In this document: piece by piece, positions 27,297 through 37,065 of the stretch
Position numbering within the stretch: position 1 is the first letter of the stretch
How the letters are laid out: each line of letters opens with the position of its first letter
Made by a program: the position numbers and the translations under genes
Source of the DNA: Gammaproteobacteria bacterium
Lineage (GTDB): Bacteria > Pseudomonadota > Gammaproteobacteria > SZUA-152
Assembly: GCA_032250735.1 (NCBI GenBank)
Contig: JAVVEP010000027.1
Span: forward strand, 1 to 39,782
Length of the DNA stretch: 39,782 bases
Reading direction: 5' to 3'
The notes under the pieces: model-generated
Databases searched by the model: none
Seen by the model: the letters and a program-made list of their open reading frames with translations, nothing else
What the model was told of the DNA's origin: nothing

Positions 27297-28685
27297 ATGG
27301 AGATTAAAGAACGGGACGTTCAACATTCGCCCGTATTGAGCAAGGTTCTGACCTTGCTGGGGGATTTGAAACGTTCACCGTCAGGCGCCATCATTCATGG
27401 ACACATCGAGCAGATGTTGTCCGAAATGGAGAGCGAGCACCGCAGGACGGAAGAGGCATACGCCAGTTTTCTGGATATGTTGATGGAGGCCTGTATCTCG
27501 CAGATACCGGCGGATTCTCCCTTGCATACGCATTTGCGGCTGGTGCAGTTGCGCCTGATGCCGCCCCTGTCTGTCTCCGAACTGGGGGTGCTGAATCGAT
27601 CCGTGGAGGCCATCGCGGACGAGCTGGTGCAGTCGAACAGCTTTAATGGGGATGATCTGGCCCCGGCCCTGGGCCCGGTGATCGAGCGCTTTGGCGGGCC
27701 AACCCAGGCCGTTACCCCCGCCCGCCAAACCCCGCCCCCCTCGCCGCCACCCCAGCCGGTGGAGAGGCGCGCGGTGCCGCGGCCTCCCGCAGATAATCCA
27801 GCGCATGACAGCAGCGAGTCCGTCACCGATTTCAAGGTGAACAGCGCCTATCGTGCGCACCTGGATGAAAAGCGCGAGGAGATGCAAAAGCTGCAGGCCG
27901 ATTTTGTGGCGCAAATGGGCGAGGCGGTGGCCGAGAACGACAGTTTCGGCAGGCTGCTCAACGATGCCCTGGCGACGCTACAACAGGCCTCCGCCATTGA
28001 CGATCTCGAAATGCGCCGTTGCGAACTGGTGCAGACCTTGGAGGCGATGACGGAGGGGCATCAGGCGTTGGGGAATAAATTCACCCGCGCCCAGGAATAT
28101 CTCAGCATTATTGAGGACGACAACCTGCAGCTCAGCGAAGAGCTCGATCGTGTGCGCCTGCTGAGTCTGACGGATGAGCTGACGCGCCTGCCGAATCGCC
28201 GCGCCTTCATGCGGCGTCTGGAGGATGAGGTCAGCCGCGTGCAGCGCCACGGGTTTCCTCTGAGTCTGGTGTTGATAGATCTGGATTTTTTCAAGCGCAT
28301 CAACGATTTGCGTGGGCATGCGGCGGGTGATGATGTGTTGCGCGCCTATTCCGATGAGGTGCTGTCGATCTTTCGTCACCACGATCTGGTGGCCCGCTAT
28401 GGCGGCGAGGAATTTGCCGTCCTGCTGCCCAATACGGCACAGGAAGGTGTGGTCTGCGCCCTGGGCAAGGTGCGCCGGCGTGTTGCCGAGGTGACCAAGG
28501 TGAGGGGGACCGATGCCGTGGTGTTGCCGACCTTTTCCGCGGGTGTGGCGCAATTCCAGGCCGGCGAGACCCCCAGCAGCCTGATCGAGCGCGCCGATGC
28601 TGCGCTGTATGCCGCCAAACGCAAGGGCCGGGATTGCACGGTGGTGAGTGGTCTCGATACGGATCAGCAGGCCAGGGCGCATTAG
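27297..28685 (+). CDS. Diguanylate cyclase (GGDEF domain)
   Basis: The enzyme makes cyclic di-GMP from two GTP. The 462-residue product starts at the ATG at 27297, nine bases after AGAGG. Residues 1-130 are mostly helical and lack a sensor domain I recognise; a proline-rich linker (TPPPSPPPQPVERRAVPRPP) follows near 145; helices and coiled coil run from about 180 to 290; the GGDEF domain begins at LTDELTRLPNRRAF. The active-site motif is GGEEF (369-373), an accepted active variant, and RHHD five residues before it is a complete inhibitory I-site, so product feedback is expected. No membrane segment is seen, so it is probably cytoplasmic. It stands alone, with no neighbouring c-di-GMP receptor. 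Confidence 0.9.
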   Translation: MEIKERDVQHSPVLSKVLTLLGDLKRSPSGAIIHGHIEQMLSEMESEHRRTEEAYASFLDMLMEACISQIPADSPLHTHLRLVQLRLMPPLSVSELGVLNRSVEAIADELVQSNSFNGDDLAPALGPVIERFGGPTQAVTPARQTPPPSPPPQPVERRAVPRPPADNPAHDSSESVTDFKVNSAYRAHLDEKREEMQKLQADFVAQMGEAVAENDSFGRLLNDALATLQQASAIDDLEMRRCELVQTLEAMTEGHQALGNKFTRAQEYLSIIEDDNLQLSEELDRVRLLSLTDELTRLPNRRAFMRRLEDEVSRVQRHGFPLSLVLIDLDFFKRINDLRGHAAGDDVLRAYSDEVLSIFRHHDLVARYGGEEFAVLLPNTAQEGVVCALGKVRRRVAEVTKVRGTDAVVLPTFSAGVAQFQAGETPSSLIERADAALYAAKRKGRDCTVVSGLDTDQQARAH

Positions 28686-29005
28686 CCCGTAGCCGTACCG
28701 TTGCCCGCCTGATCACGCCGGGTGCCTGCCCCAACCGACCGACATCACCGAAGCCAATGGCGGCGAAAATTTCCCCTATGGACCATCGCCGGCGCTCGCA
28801 TCCGGCGAGCCGATGAAGGCGCACCCTGTTTTTATAGGGACTATCGGCGCGGTGCCTGTTCCCGTCTCTCCCCCTGATTCCCTGTCGTCCCTGCGTCCGG
28901 CATCTTATCGTTTATGGCGCTGTGTCTGCCTGGGTGCCCATCTGGCTGCCGGGCGGGGTGTCAGATTGGGTGACCTCGTTGCCGGCATGGGCTAGGCTTC
29001 TGCAA
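28686..29005. other. 320-base gap between the cyclase gene and cinA
   Basis: I see no gene here. A GC-rich hairpin (GCTCGC 28794-28799 with GCGAGC 28805-28810, or CGCCGG 28787-28792 with CCGGCG 28802-28807) could end transcription of the cyclase gene, although no T run follows directly. I found no convincing promoter for cinA. Confidence 0.4.
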
Positions 29006-29515
29006 ATGAATACCTCCAACACAGATATCGCTGCGCTGGCACAGCGGGTGGGCGAGGCCTTGCTCGCCCGTGGCTGGCGGCTGGCGACGGCCGAGTCCTG
29101 TACCGGAGGCGGTATCGCGGCGGCGCTCACCGATATCGCCGGCAGCTCGCAGTGGTTTGAGCGGGGGTTTGTCACCTATTCCAACGAGGCCAAACAGGAG
29201 ATGCTTGGCGTGTCGGCGGCGACGCTGAGCCGCCATGGTGCGGTGAGTGAGGCGACGGTGCGCGAGATGGTGATGGGGGCCCTGGCGCAGAGTCGGGCCG
29301 AGATGGCGGTGGCGGTGAGCGGAATCGCCGGACCCTCGGGCGGCACCGCGGACAAGCCGGTGGGACTGGTGTGTCTGGCCTGGCTGGTTGCGGGTACAGA
29401 GCCGGTGGTGCGCACCGCGCATTTCAGCGGCGACCGGGCCGCCGTGCGTGCGCAGACGGTGAGATCCGCCTTGCACGGTGTGCTGGAGTTGCTGGATGAC
29501 CAGGCCCCCGCCTAA
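29006..29515 (+). CDS. pncC: CinA-family nicotinamide-nucleotide amidohydrolase
   Basis: PncC converts nicotinamide mononucleotide to nicotinic acid mononucleotide plus ammonia, recycling NAD breakdown products such as the NMN made by DNA ligase. The 169-residue product (E. coli 165) is a stand-alone CinA C-terminal domain with ATAESCTGGGIAAALTDIAGSSQWFERGFVTYSN and AVSGIAGPSGGTADKPVG. The ATG at 29006 was chosen because the family start lies close to it; the open frame upstream is unrelated. It lies in the usual cinA-recA neighbourhood but is parted from recA by thpR and a reversed regulator gene. Its last 20 bases overlap thpR. Confidence 0.9.
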   Translation: MNTSNTDIAALAQRVGEALLARGWRLATAESCTGGGIAAALTDIAGSSQWFERGFVTYSNEAKQEMLGVSAATLSRHGAVSEATVREMVMGALAQSRAEMAVAVSGIAGPSGGTADKPVGLVCLAWLVAGTEPVVRTAHFSGDRAAVRAQTVRSALHGVLELLDDQAPA

Positions 29516-30098
29516 CCCCCCAGATCCGGCCGATAGTGATCCCCGGGACAGGCCTCAGCGCCTGTTTTTTGCCCTCTGGCCTGACGGTGCGCTGCGCCAG
29601 CGGCTGGCGGACTGTGGCCGGCCGCTGCTGCAGGCGGTGCAGGGCCGGCCGGTAGCCATGGAAAATCTGCATATCACCCTGGTCTTTCTGGGTGACGTCG
29701 ATGCGCAGCAGCAGGCGTGTCTTGAGGGGCAGGCCACGACGTTCGCGGAGGGTCTCGCCTGCCCGCCGTTTGAGCTCAGGCTCGATCAGTTCGGCCACTG
29801 GCCCCGCCCCCGGGTCTTGTGGCTGGGCGCTGGCGAGACACCGGCGCCACTGAGCCTGCTGGTCGAGCAGTTGTCTACGGGGTCCAGGGAATGCGGGCTA
29901 TCGCCGGAGACCCGCCCCTATCGGCCACACCTCACCCTGATGCGCAAGGTGACCCGCGTGCCGGTCGGGCTGCTGGAGGCACCGTTTGCCCCCCTGTCAT
30001 GGCCGGTCAGCGGCTTTGTGCTGGTGCGCTCCGTTGCCCGGCCGCCGGGGGTGACTTACGAGGTACTGCGGGAGTGGTCGCTCCGTCGTGACTACTGA
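29496..30098 (+). CDS. thpR: RNA 2',3'-cyclic phosphodiesterase (2H family)
   Basis: ThpR opens 2',3'-cyclic phosphates on RNA and was first known as a 2'-5' RNA ligase. The 200-residue product has RLFFALWPDG at the N-terminus and the two catalytic HxT motifs HITLVFLG and HLTLMRK. I chose the ATG at 29496, which follows GGAG and overlaps the end of cinA by 20 bases, implying translational coupling; the first 20 residues are Pro/Asp-rich and dispensable-looking. Its 3' end overlaps the convergent WYL gene by seven bases. Confidence 0.9.
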   Translation: MTRPPPNPPDPADSDPRDRPQRLFFALWPDGALRQRLADCGRPLLQAVQGRPVAMENLHITLVFLGDVDAQQQACLEGQATTFAEGLACPPFELRLDQFGHWPRPRVLWLGAGETPAPLSLLVEQLSTGSRECGLSPETRPYRPHLTLMRKVTRVPVGLLEAPFAPLSWPVSGFVLVRSVARPPGVTYEVLREWSLRRDY

Positions 30099-30985
30099 AA
30101 GGCCCAGCCGGCAAAGGCCTCGACCTCATCCCGGTTGAGGACGACCAGCGGGTGGGCATTGGGGTTCATGCTGTGATCGACCGTGGTATCCACGGCGAGG
30201 CGTTGTAGCACGTAGGCGATCAGGGCGCGCCGCACCTGCAGCTCGATACGCCCCTCTGTATGGTGATAATCCATCAGCAGGCGGGCGCGCTTTTGCGGGT
30301 CGAGCAGCGGGTGGGGGCTGAGCTGCAGGGTCACCAGCTCGCTCCAGTCATCATCGTACTGGGCGCTGGATTCGGCGGGCTCTGTCAGCATGCGGGCGGC
30401 GGTGAAACGCGAGAGCACAAAGTCCCGAAAATCGTAGGTCTCTTCATTGTAGGCGCGAAGGTGCCAGCGCAGCCCGGTGTTGACCAGGGCATGGGGCTCC
30501 AGTAGCCGTTCCTGGCTGCTCTCCGGGTCTACCTCACGCCCCGAAAGTGAGTGATAACTTACCTGTAGTTTGCGGCCCTGTTTGATGGCCCGAAGGATCT
30601 GGGCCAGTATCTCGCGCCCCGGCAGGCGGGTGGGCAGGGGCAGGGATTCCGTGGGAACGCCATACAGCGGTTGATCGCCGTAGGGGCCGTCTGCCGTCGC
30701 CAGATTGGCGGCGATCATGGACAGGATGGTGTCCGGGGCAAGCTCGCTGAAGTGGGGCTGGAAGCCCTCGGCGGGCACAAACCCAAATACGCTGTGGCGG
30801 TAGATCAGGTTGTCCGGCACCAGCTCATTGTAGAGCTTCAGATCCTTGGTGGCGGCGGCATCGGAGATGCCAAAGGCCCTGGCAAGGTCGCTGCGGGTGA
30901 TGACGCCGGTGTAATAGGCCATGATCTCGATGTGCTGGAGCCGCTGGCGGGTCCCCCATTTGATATCGCTCATCATCCTGGCCAT
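30092..30985 (-). CDS. WYL-domain transcription regulator, CapW/BrxR-like
   Basis: The 297-residue product (ATG at 30985; an upstream in-frame start at 31048 would add 21 residues with no family match) has a winged helix-turn-helix N-terminus, [41 protein letters not shown], closely like the CapW/BrxR regulators of CBASS and BREX loci, then [28 protein letters not shown], a WYL domain around residues 140-205 ([41 protein letters not shown]) and a C-terminal WCX-like extension. WYL domains sense nucleic acids, and CapW relieves repression after DNA damage. No defence genes are adjacent; it is divergent from recA with about 240 bases between starts, and overlaps thpR at its 3' end. Regulation of recA is inferred. 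Confidence 0.82.
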   Translation of the reverse strand: MARMMSDIKWGTRQRLQHIEIMAYYTGVITRSDLARAFGISDAAATKDLKLYNELVPDNLIYRHSVFGFVPAEGFQPHFSELAPDTILSMIAANLATADGPYGDQPLYGVPTESLPLPTRLPGREILAQILRAIKQGRKLQVSYHSLSGREVDPESSQERLLEPHALVNTGLRWHLRAYNEETYDFRDFVLSRFTAARMLTEPAESSAQYDDDWSELVTLQLSPHPLLDPQKRARLLMDYHHTEGRIELQVRRALIAYVLQRLAVDTTVDHSMNPNAHPLVVLNRDEVEAFAGWAFQ

Positions 30986-31103
30986 TGCAATCACACCCCT
31001 TTGTCGGCTTGCCGCAGAAATCCCGGGAAGTATATCGGTGATTGCCACGCCTGTCTCTGTAGAATTTATAATGGGGTAATAAATAGCAAGGTGATAAAAA
31101 GTA

Positions 31104-31132
31104 TTGACAGCGTTAAATGTAGCGTCTACAGT
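31104..31132 (+). promoter_or_regulatory. recA promoter
   Basis: TTGACA (31104-31109, consensus) and TACAGT (31127-31132) are 17 bases apart. The start of transcription would be near 31139, leaving a leader of about 90 bases. I find no CTGT-N8-ACAG LexA box on or near it. Confidence 0.8.
31118..31130. promoter_or_regulatory. TGTAG-N3-CTACA palindrome over the recA -10
   Basis: A perfect 5-3-5 inverted repeat (TGTAG CGT CTACA) overlaps the -10 element of recA. A repressor bound there would block the polymerase. The 7-mer CTGTAGA also occurs at 31057-31063, nearer the WYL gene, in opposite orientation to TCTACAG at 31125-31131. The protein that binds is unknown; the divergent WYL regulator or a non-canonical LexA are candidates. 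Confidence 0.5.
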
Positions 31133-31228
31133 CTGCCCCAGTTACCGGATATCCGCAGCCGTAACGGGCGGGTGGACGGGATGACACAACGAATCAGTGA
31201 CAGACAGTTAAACCAGGAGGAGAGGATC

Positions 31229-32305
31229 ATGGCGGCAGACGACAAGAAAAAGGCATTGAGCGCGGCACTGGGGCAGATCGAGAAGCAGTTTGGTAAGGGC
31301 TCGGTGATGCTCATGGGTGACGCCAGCGCAAACCGTGATATCGAGACGGTGTCCACGGGTTCGCTGGGACTGGATCTGGCGCTGGGGATAGGCGGGCTGC
31401 CAAAGGGTCGCGTGGTGGAAATTTACGGGCCGGAGTCGTCCGGTAAAACCACCCTGACCCTGCACGTGATTGCCGAGATCCAGAAGCAGGGCGGCACGGC
31501 GGCCTTTGTGGATGCCGAGCACGCGCTGGACCCCTCCTATGCCGAAAAGCTGGGCGTGAATGTGGATGAGCTGCTGGTGTCGCAGCCGGATACGGGTGAG
31601 CAGGCCCTGGAGATCACCGACATGCTGGTGCGCTCCGGCGCGGTGGATATCGTGGTGGTGGATTCGGTTGCCGCGCTGACGCCGAAGGCGGAGATTGAGG
31701 GTGATATGGGTGACCACCATGTGGGCCTGCAGGCCCGCTTGATGTCACAGGCCCTGCGCAAGCTCACTGCGAACATCAAGCGCACCAATACCCTGGTAAT
31801 CTTCATCAATCAGATTCGCATGAAGATCGGGGTGATGTTCGGCAATCCCGAGACCACCACCGGTGGTAATGCCCTGAAATTCTATTCCTCGGTACGCCTG
31901 GATATCCGCCGCATCGGTGCGGTGAAAAAGGGTGAGGAGATCCTGGGTAACGAGACCCGCGTCAAGGTCGTGAAAAACAAGGTGGCGCCGCCCTTCAAGA
32001 AGGTGGAATTCGACATCCTCTATGGCGAGGGGATTTCCCGCGAGGGAGAGATCATCACCCTGGGTGTGCAGGAAGGCATTATCGACAAGAGTGGCGCCTG
32101 GTACAGCTACAATGGTGACCGCATCGGTCAGGGTAAGGACAATGTACGGGCCTTCCTCAAGGAAAATCCGGCGATTTCCGAGGGTATCGAGGCCCAGATC
32201 CGCGCCCGGCTGCTGCCGGCTGCGACGGGGACCTCGAAGGCCGCGAAGGCCGCAGTCGACGCCGCAGATGAAGCGGCAGACGAGGCCGCCGAGGCAGAGG
32301 CGTAA
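31229..32305 (+). CDS. recA: Recombinase RecA
   Basis: RecA forms filaments on single-stranded DNA, pairs homologous strands and triggers LexA self-cleavage. The start at 31229 follows GGAGGAGAGG and gives 358 residues (E. coli 353). Landmarks are Walker [10 protein letters not shown] (67-75), Walker [13 protein letters not shown], loop L1 [25 protein letters not shown], loop L2 [24 protein letters not shown], and an acidic Ala/Asp/Glu tail. An in-frame ATG at 31181 lies in the leader but has no good ribosome binding site. recX begins five bases after the stop. Confidence 0.98.
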   Translation: MAADDKKKALSAALGQIEKQFGKGSVMLMGDASANRDIETVSTGSLGLDLALGIGGLPKGRVVEIYGPESSGKTTLTLHVIAEIQKQGGTAAFVDAEHALDPSYAEKLGVNVDELLVSQPDTGEQALEITDMLVRSGAVDIVVVDSVAALTPKAEIEGDMGDHHVGLQARLMSQALRKLTANIKRTNTLVIFINQIRMKIGVMFGNPETTTGGNALKFYSSVRLDIRRIGAVKKGEEILGNETRVKVVKNKVAPPFKKVEFDILYGEGISREGEIITLGVQEGIIDKSGAWYSYNGDRIGQGKDNVRAFLKENPAISEGIEAQIRARLLPAATGTSKAAKAAVDAADEAADEAAEAEA

Positions 32306-32310
32306 CGGAG

Positions 32311-32856
32311 ATGGGCCGGCGTTTCGGCGGCATGAGTAGTGAGGACTCACGGAATGCGGTAGCATCGGCCGACCCGGCGCTACCGCAGGCGTCATCAGCG
32401 GAAACGGCCGACAAGGAGCTGCGCAAGACGGTGCGTAAAAAGGCCATGGACTTGCTGATGCGCCGCGAGCATTCGGTGGCCGAATTGCACAAAAAGCTGG
32501 GTGACAGGGATTACGCTGCCGACATCGTGGCCGCCGTGGTTGGGCAGCTGGCGGACGAGGGCCTGGTGAACGATGCACGGTTCACCGAGGCGTTCGTGCG
32601 TTATCGGTGTAATCATGGTTATGGCCCGCGACGCATCCAAAGTGAATTGCGCGAACGCGGTGTGAGTGAGAAAATACAGTCCACCTACCTCGATATCGGG
32701 GATCCCCAGTGGTTTGAGCAGGCGGCGCAGGTGAAGAGCAAGCGCTTCGGGGCAGATTTGCCGGACGATTTTAAGGAACGGGCCCGTCAGGCCCGTTTTC
32801 TTCAGTACCGGGGATTTACCAGCGACCAGATCCGCGAGGTGCTGGATGACAGTTAA
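32311..32856 (+). CDS. recX: RecA regulator RecX
   Basis: RecX caps and limits RecA filaments. The 181-residue product has three-helix repeats typical of the family: RKKAMDLLMRREHSVAELHKKLGDRDY, VVGQLADEGLVNDARFTEAFVRYRCNHGYGPRRIQSELRERGVS and RARQARFLQYRGFTSDQIREVLDD. The first 35 residues (Ser/Ala/Pro-rich) are not conserved. The start is uncertain: the ATG at 32311 abuts GGAG with no spacer, and the ATG at 32332 (174 residues) is a fair alternative. Located five bases after recA, as in E. coli. Confidence 0.93.
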   Translation: MGRRFGGMSSEDSRNAVASADPALPQASSAETADKELRKTVRKKAMDLLMRREHSVAELHKKLGDRDYAADIVAAVVGQLADEGLVNDARFTEAFVRYRCNHGYGPRRIQSELRERGVSEKIQSTYLDIGDPQWFEQAAQVKSKRFGADLPDDFKERARQARFLQYRGFTSDQIREVLDDS

Positions 32857-32897
32857 GAGTGGATAACCAACATCAAAGGGCAGGCTGAAACCAGACA

Positions 32898-35525
32898 ATG
32901 AAAAGTGCAGAGATTCGCAAACTGTTTTTGGATTATTTTCGTCAGCATGGCCATGAACTGGTGGCCAGCAGCTCGTTGGTGCCCGCCAATGATCCCACCC
33001 TGTTGTTTACCAATGCCGGTATGGTGCAGTTTAAAGAGGTCTTTACCGGCCAGGACAAGCGCAGTTACAAGCGCGCCACCAGCACCCAGCGTTGTCTGCG
33101 TGCCGGCGGTAAGCACAATGATCTGGAAAACGTGGGTTATACCGCTCGCCACCACACCTTTTTCGAGATGCTGGGTAATTTCAGTTTTGGCGATTATTTC
33201 AAGCGTGAGGCGATCCAGTTTGCCTGGGAGTTTCTCACCGAGGTCGCCAGGCTGCCGGCGGACCGCCTGTGGATCACCATCTATTCCGAAGACGATGAAG
33301 CCGCCGATATCTGGTTAAACGAAATCGGCGTCGATCCCTCCCGTTTCTCGCGCATTGGTGACAAGCCCGGTGGCAGAGAACACGAAAGTGATAACTTCTG
33401 GTCCATGGGTGACACCGGCCCCTGTGGTCCCTGCTCGGAAATTTTCTATGATCATGGTGCTGATGTGGCCGGCGGCCCGCCCGGCACACCGGAAGAGGAT
33501 GGTGATCGCTACATCGAAATCTGGAATCTGGTGTTCATGCAGTTTGACCGGGATGCGGCGGGCAACATGAATCCCTTGCCCAAGCCCTCGGTCGATACCG
33601 GCATGGGCCTGGAACGTCTTGCCGCGGTCTTGCAGGGCGTACACAACAATTACGACACCGACCTGTTTCAGCCCCTCATTGTCGCCATCGCCAAACTGGC
33701 CGGGCATGAAGATCTCACCAATACCTCGTTGCGCGTTATTGCCGACCACATCCGCGCCTGCGCCTTTCTGGTGGTGGATGGTGTGGTGCCTTCTAACGAG
33801 GGGCGCGGTTATGTGCTGCGCCGCATTATTCGCCGCGCCATCCGGCATGGTCACAAGCTGGGCCTGCGGGAGCCGTTTTTCTTCAGGCTGGTGGCGACCT
33901 TGTGTGACGAAATGGGTGAGGCCTATCCGGAACTGCTGAAAGCCAAACCACAAGTAGAGCGTGTCCTGAAGCAGGAAGAAGAACGTTTTGCCGAAACCCT
34001 GGATCATGGGATGGGCATCCTGGAAGAGACGATGGCGAATCTTTCCGGCAAGGAAATTTCGGGTGAGACCGTCTTCAAACTTTACGATACCTACGGCTTT
34101 CCGGTTGACCTGACTGCGGATATTGCGCGGGAACGTGGCTTGAGTCTGGATATGCAGGGTTTCGAGGCGGCGATGGATGCGCAGCGCGAACGCGCGCGCG
34201 CGGCAAGCAGCTTTGGCGTTGCCTCAGGTGTTGGGCTAACAATAAGTGGCCAGACAGAGTTTACCGGTTATGAGCACTTGCAGGACAGTGGCAAGGTAGT
34301 GGCCATGTTCCGCGATGGCGCGGCGGCAGAGACCCTGACGGCGGGGGATGAAGGCCTGCTGCAACTGGATCGCACGCCATTTTATGCGGAATCCGGCGGA
34401 CAGGCCGGCGACCATGGTGTGCTCACCATCGGCGACGCGCGGCTTACCGTGCTCGACACCCAAAAGCAGGGCGATGTGTTTTTGCATCAGGTGCGGGTGC
34501 AGTCGGGTAGCGTGGCTGTCGGTAAAAGTGCCGAGGCGCAGGTGGACGCCCAGCGTCGGCAAGATACCGCCTGCAATCACTCCGCAACCCATCTGTTGCA
34601 CGCAGCCTTGCGTCAGGTGCTGGGGGAGCACGTGCAGCAGAAGGGCTCGCTGGTCGAGGCCGAGCGTCTGCGTTTTGATTTTTCACATTTTGAGGCGATC
34701 AGCCCTGAGCAGCTGGCGGCGATCGAGGCGCTGGTTAATGCGCAGATCCGCGCCAACCTGGCGGTGGAAACCCGGCTGATGTCGCAGGATGAGGCCGTTG
34801 CCTCGGGTGCGATGGCGCTGTTTGGCGAGAAGTACGGTGACGTGGTGCGCGTGCTGCGCATGGGCGATTTCTCGGTGGAGCTGTGTGGTGGCACACATGT
34901 CACACGTAGCGGCGATATCGGTCTGTTCAAGATTATCTCCGAGGCGGGTGTCGCGGCCGGTGTGCGTCGTATCGAGGCGGTGGCGGGCGAGGCGGCGCTG
35001 CGTTATATCGGTGAAACCGAAAAGAATCTGGCGCGGATCGCGGGCCTGTTGAAAGCCGATACCGGTAGCGCAGAGACCAGGGTGGCGCAGCTTATCGAGC
35101 GCAGTCGTGCGCTGGAAAAGGAACTGGAGCAGCTGAAGGCCAAACTGGCCAGCAGCCAGGGCGGCGATTTGGCGGCCAGTGCGGTGGAGATCGATGGTCT
35201 CAAGGTGCTGGCCGCAAAGCTGGAGGGCGCCGATGCCCGCGCGTTGCGCGACACGGTGGATCAGTTGAAGAACAAGCTGGGTGCGGCGGTGGTGATTCTC
35301 GCTACCGTGGAAGGCGACAAGGTGAGCCTGGTGGCCGGTGTGACCAAGGCGGAAACCGGTCGCGTGCGGGCCGGTGACCTGGTCAATGTCGTCGCGCAGC
35401 AGGTCGGTGGTAAGGGTGGCGGTCGGCCTGACCTGGCGATGGCAGGTGGTAAAGATCCCGCGGGTCTGGATGCGGCCTTGCAGGCCGTGCCGGAGTGGGT
35501 GAGATCGCAGTTGAGTGAGCAGTGA
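32898..35525 (+). CDS. alaS: Alanine--tRNA ligase
   Basis: AlaRS charges tRNA-Ala and edits mischarged Ser and Gly. The 875-residue product (E. coli 876) has the class II catalytic core with [15 protein letters not shown] (motif 1 region), [18 protein letters not shown] and [21 protein letters not shown]; an editing domain with zinc-type motifs [12 protein letters not shown] and CGGTHV; and a C-terminal DHHA1/C-Ala domain ending [18 protein letters not shown]. It follows recX by 41 bases, the standard gammaproteobacterial order. Confidence 0.98.
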   Translation: MKSAEIRKLFLDYFRQHGHELVASSSLVPANDPTLLFTNAGMVQFKEVFTGQDKRSYKRATSTQRCLRAGGKHNDLENVGYTARHHTFFEMLGNFSFGDYFKREAIQFAWEFLTEVARLPADRLWITIYSEDDEAADIWLNEIGVDPSRFSRIGDKPGGREHESDNFWSMGDTGPCGPCSEIFYDHGADVAGGPPGTPEEDGDRYIEIWNLVFMQFDRDAAGNMNPLPKPSVDTGMGLERLAAVLQGVHNNYDTDLFQPLIVAIAKLAGHEDLTNTSLRVIADHIRACAFLVVDGVVPSNEGRGYVLRRIIRRAIRHGHKLGLREPFFFRLVATLCDEMGEAYPELLKAKPQVERVLKQEEERFAETLDHGMGILEETMANLSGKEISGETVFKLYDTYGFPVDLTADIARERGLSLDMQGFEAAMDAQRERARAASSFGVASGVGLTISGQTEFTGYEHLQDSGKVVAMFRDGAAAETLTAGDEGLLQLDRTPFYAESGGQAGDHGVLTIGDARLTVLDTQKQGDVFLHQVRVQSGSVAVGKSAEAQVDAQRRQDTACNHSATHLLHAALRQVLGEHVQQKGSLVEAERLRFDFSHFEAISPEQLAAIEALVNAQIRANLAVETRLMSQDEAVASGAMALFGEKYGDVVRVLRMGDFSVELCGGTHVTRSGDIGLFKIISEAGVAAGVRRIEAVAGEAALRYIGETEKNLARIAGLLKADTGSAETRVAQLIERSRALEKELEQLKAKLASSQGGDLAASAVEIDGLKVLAAKLEGADARALRDTVDQLKNKLGAAVVILATVEGDKVSLVAGVTKAETGRVRAGDLVNVVAQQVGGKGGGRPDLAMAGGKDPAGLDAALQAVPEWVRSQLSEQ

Positions 35526-35581
35526 TCCCCGTCCCTTATGGACGCAGGGTTTGAATGGGCTGTGTTGGAGCAAGGTATTTC

Positions 35582-35611
35582 TTGTCTATCGTGTAGGAAT
35601 TGTCCTACAAT
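35582..35611 (+). promoter_or_regulatory. lysC promoter with embedded palindromic operator
   Basis: TTGTCT (35582-35587) and TACAAT (35606-35611) are 18 bases apart. Between and into the -10 lies a perfect 7-4-7 inverted repeat, TGTAGGA-ATTG-TCCTACA (35592-35609). The layout, an operator between -35 and -10, is that of a repressed promoter. It is about 60 bases before lysC. As RNA it could also form a short hairpin after alaS, but no T run follows. Confidence 0.65.
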
Positions 35612-35669
35612 GAACTTCTGTTGAGTATAAAGTAGTGTTTTATTTACATCTTTGTGACGGACCACTGAA

Positions 35670-36914
35670 ATGTCGTTGATTGTCCAAAAATACGGTGGGA
35701 CGTCGGTCGGCTCGGTGGAACGCATCGAGCACGTGGCAGAAAAGATTGGCGCCTTTCGTGCACTGGGGCATCAGGTTGTGGTGGTGGTCTCGGCCATGAG
35801 TGGAGAGACCAACCGGCTGCTGGAGCTCGCCACGGCGATCGATCCGCAGCCGGGCGGTCGTGAACTGGACGTGTTGTTGTCCACGGGTGAGCAGGTGACG
35901 ATCGCCCTGCTGACAATGGCGCTGCACAAGCGCGGCGTGCCGGCCCGCTCCTTTACGGGCGGACAGGTACGCATTCTCACGGATATGGCGCACAACAAGG
36001 CGCGCATTCTCGATATCGACAAACAGCGGGTGGGTGATGCCCTGGCGGCCGATGAGGTCGTGGTGGTGGCCGGTTTTCAGGGCACCGATGAACACGGCAA
36101 TATTACGACGCTGGGCCGCGGCGGGTCGGATACCACGGCCGTGGCGCTTGCCGCCGCGCTCAAGGCGGATGAGTGCCAGATCTATACTGATGTGGATGGG
36201 GTCTACACCACTGATCCACGGGTGGAACCGAAGGCACGACGGCTGGATCGCATCACCTTTGAGGAGATGCTGGAGATGGCAAGCCTGGGTTCCAAGGTGT
36301 TGCAGATCCGCGCGGTGGAGTTTGCGGGTAAATACAATGTGCCGCTGCGGGTGTTGTCCAGCTTTGCAGAGAATATCGATGGGCAAACAGGGACGCTGAT
36401 CAGTTACGAGGAAGAAGGCATGGAACAGGCGCTGATTTCAGGCATCGCTTTTAATAAGGATGAGGCAAAATTGACGGTGCTGGGTGTGCCGGATCACCCA
36501 GGAGTGGCCTATCAGATCCTCGGCCCCGTGGGTGAGGCGAACATCGAAGTGGATATGATTATCCAGAACGTGGGCGCCGACGGCACGACGGACTTTACCT
36601 TCACCGTGCATCGCAATGATTTTGTGCGGGCGCAGGCGGTGCTGGATAAGGTCGCCAAAAGCCTGGGGGCACGTGAAGTGAGTGCCGACGACAAGATCGT
36701 CAAGATTTCACTGGTCGGTGTGGGCATGCGCTCACACGCCGGTATTGCTGGCCAGATGTTTGAGATCCTGGCCAAAGAAGGCATCAATATCCGCATGATT
36801 TCCACCTCCGAGATCAAGATCTCGGTGGTGGTGGATGAAAAGTATCTGGAACTGGGCGTGCGAGCATTGCACAGTGGTTTTGGTTTGGAGCAGTCTGTCG
36901 AACTATCGCAGTAG
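35670..36914 (+). CDS. lysC: Aspartate kinase
   Basis: Aspartate kinase phosphorylates L-aspartate, the first step to lysine, threonine, methionine and diaminopimelate. The 414-residue monofunctional product has [15 protein letters not shown] at the N-terminus, the [14 protein letters not shown]-like segment, [26 protein letters not shown], and two C-terminal ACT domains ([19 protein letters not shown] and [47 protein letters not shown]) that bind feedback inhibitors, lysine and/or threonine. Placement between alaS and csrA is as in pseudomonads. The palindromic promoter upstream suggests transcriptional control; no lysine riboswitch was noticed. Confidence 0.96.
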   Translation: MSLIVQKYGGTSVGSVERIEHVAEKIGAFRALGHQVVVVVSAMSGETNRLLELATAIDPQPGGRELDVLLSTGEQVTIALLTMALHKRGVPARSFTGGQVRILTDMAHNKARILDIDKQRVGDALAADEVVVVAGFQGTDEHGNITTLGRGGSDTTAVALAAALKADECQIYTDVDGVYTTDPRVEPKARRLDRITFEEMLEMASLGSKVLQIRAVEFAGKYNVPLRVLSSFAENIDGQTGTLISYEEEGMEQALISGIAFNKDEAKLTVLGVPDHPGVAYQILGPVGEANIEVDMIIQNVGADGTTDFTFTVHRNDFVRAQAVLDKVAKSLGAREVSADDKIVKISLVGVGMRSHAGIAGQMFEILAKEGINIRMISTSEIKISVVVDEKYLELGVRALHSGFGLEQSVELSQ

Positions 36915-36930
36915 TGGATAGGTCGTAATT

Positions 36931-36949
36931 GCACACAGGGAAGGTGTGC
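36931..36949 (+). promoter_or_regulatory. csrA leader hairpin with GGA in the loop
   Basis: GCACAC (36931-36936) pairs with GTGTGC (36944-36949), showing AGGGAAG in the loop. GGA in a hairpin loop is the recognition feature of CsrA. A second likely site is ACAAGGA (37051-37057) at the csrA ribosome binding site, an exact fit to the core of the CsrA consensus ACARGGA. Together they suggest that CsrA represses its own translation. Confidence 0.5.
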
Positions 36950-37065
36950 GATGTGGTGCATAGAAATGCAAAGCAAGACTGCAATTATGAAAGTAAATGC
37001 CGATAGCACTTTCTCCGCTACCCCAGGGTGCGCTGGATGATTGCTAGCAAACAAGGAGACAAGCA

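Noticed and set aside
30671-31228. Long in-frame extension upstream of recA
   Set aside because: The frame is open by chance across the reversed WYL gene. GGAGGAGAGG before 31229 and the family N-terminus fix the start there.
31060-31228. E. coli-type LexA box at recA
   Set aside because: I searched for CTGT-N8-ACAG by eye and found only half-sites (CTGT at 31051 and 31057, ACAG at 31107 and 31128) with wrong spacing.
34683-35573. 296-residue open frame opposite alaS
   Set aside because: Antisense shadow of alaS with no domain and no upstream signals.
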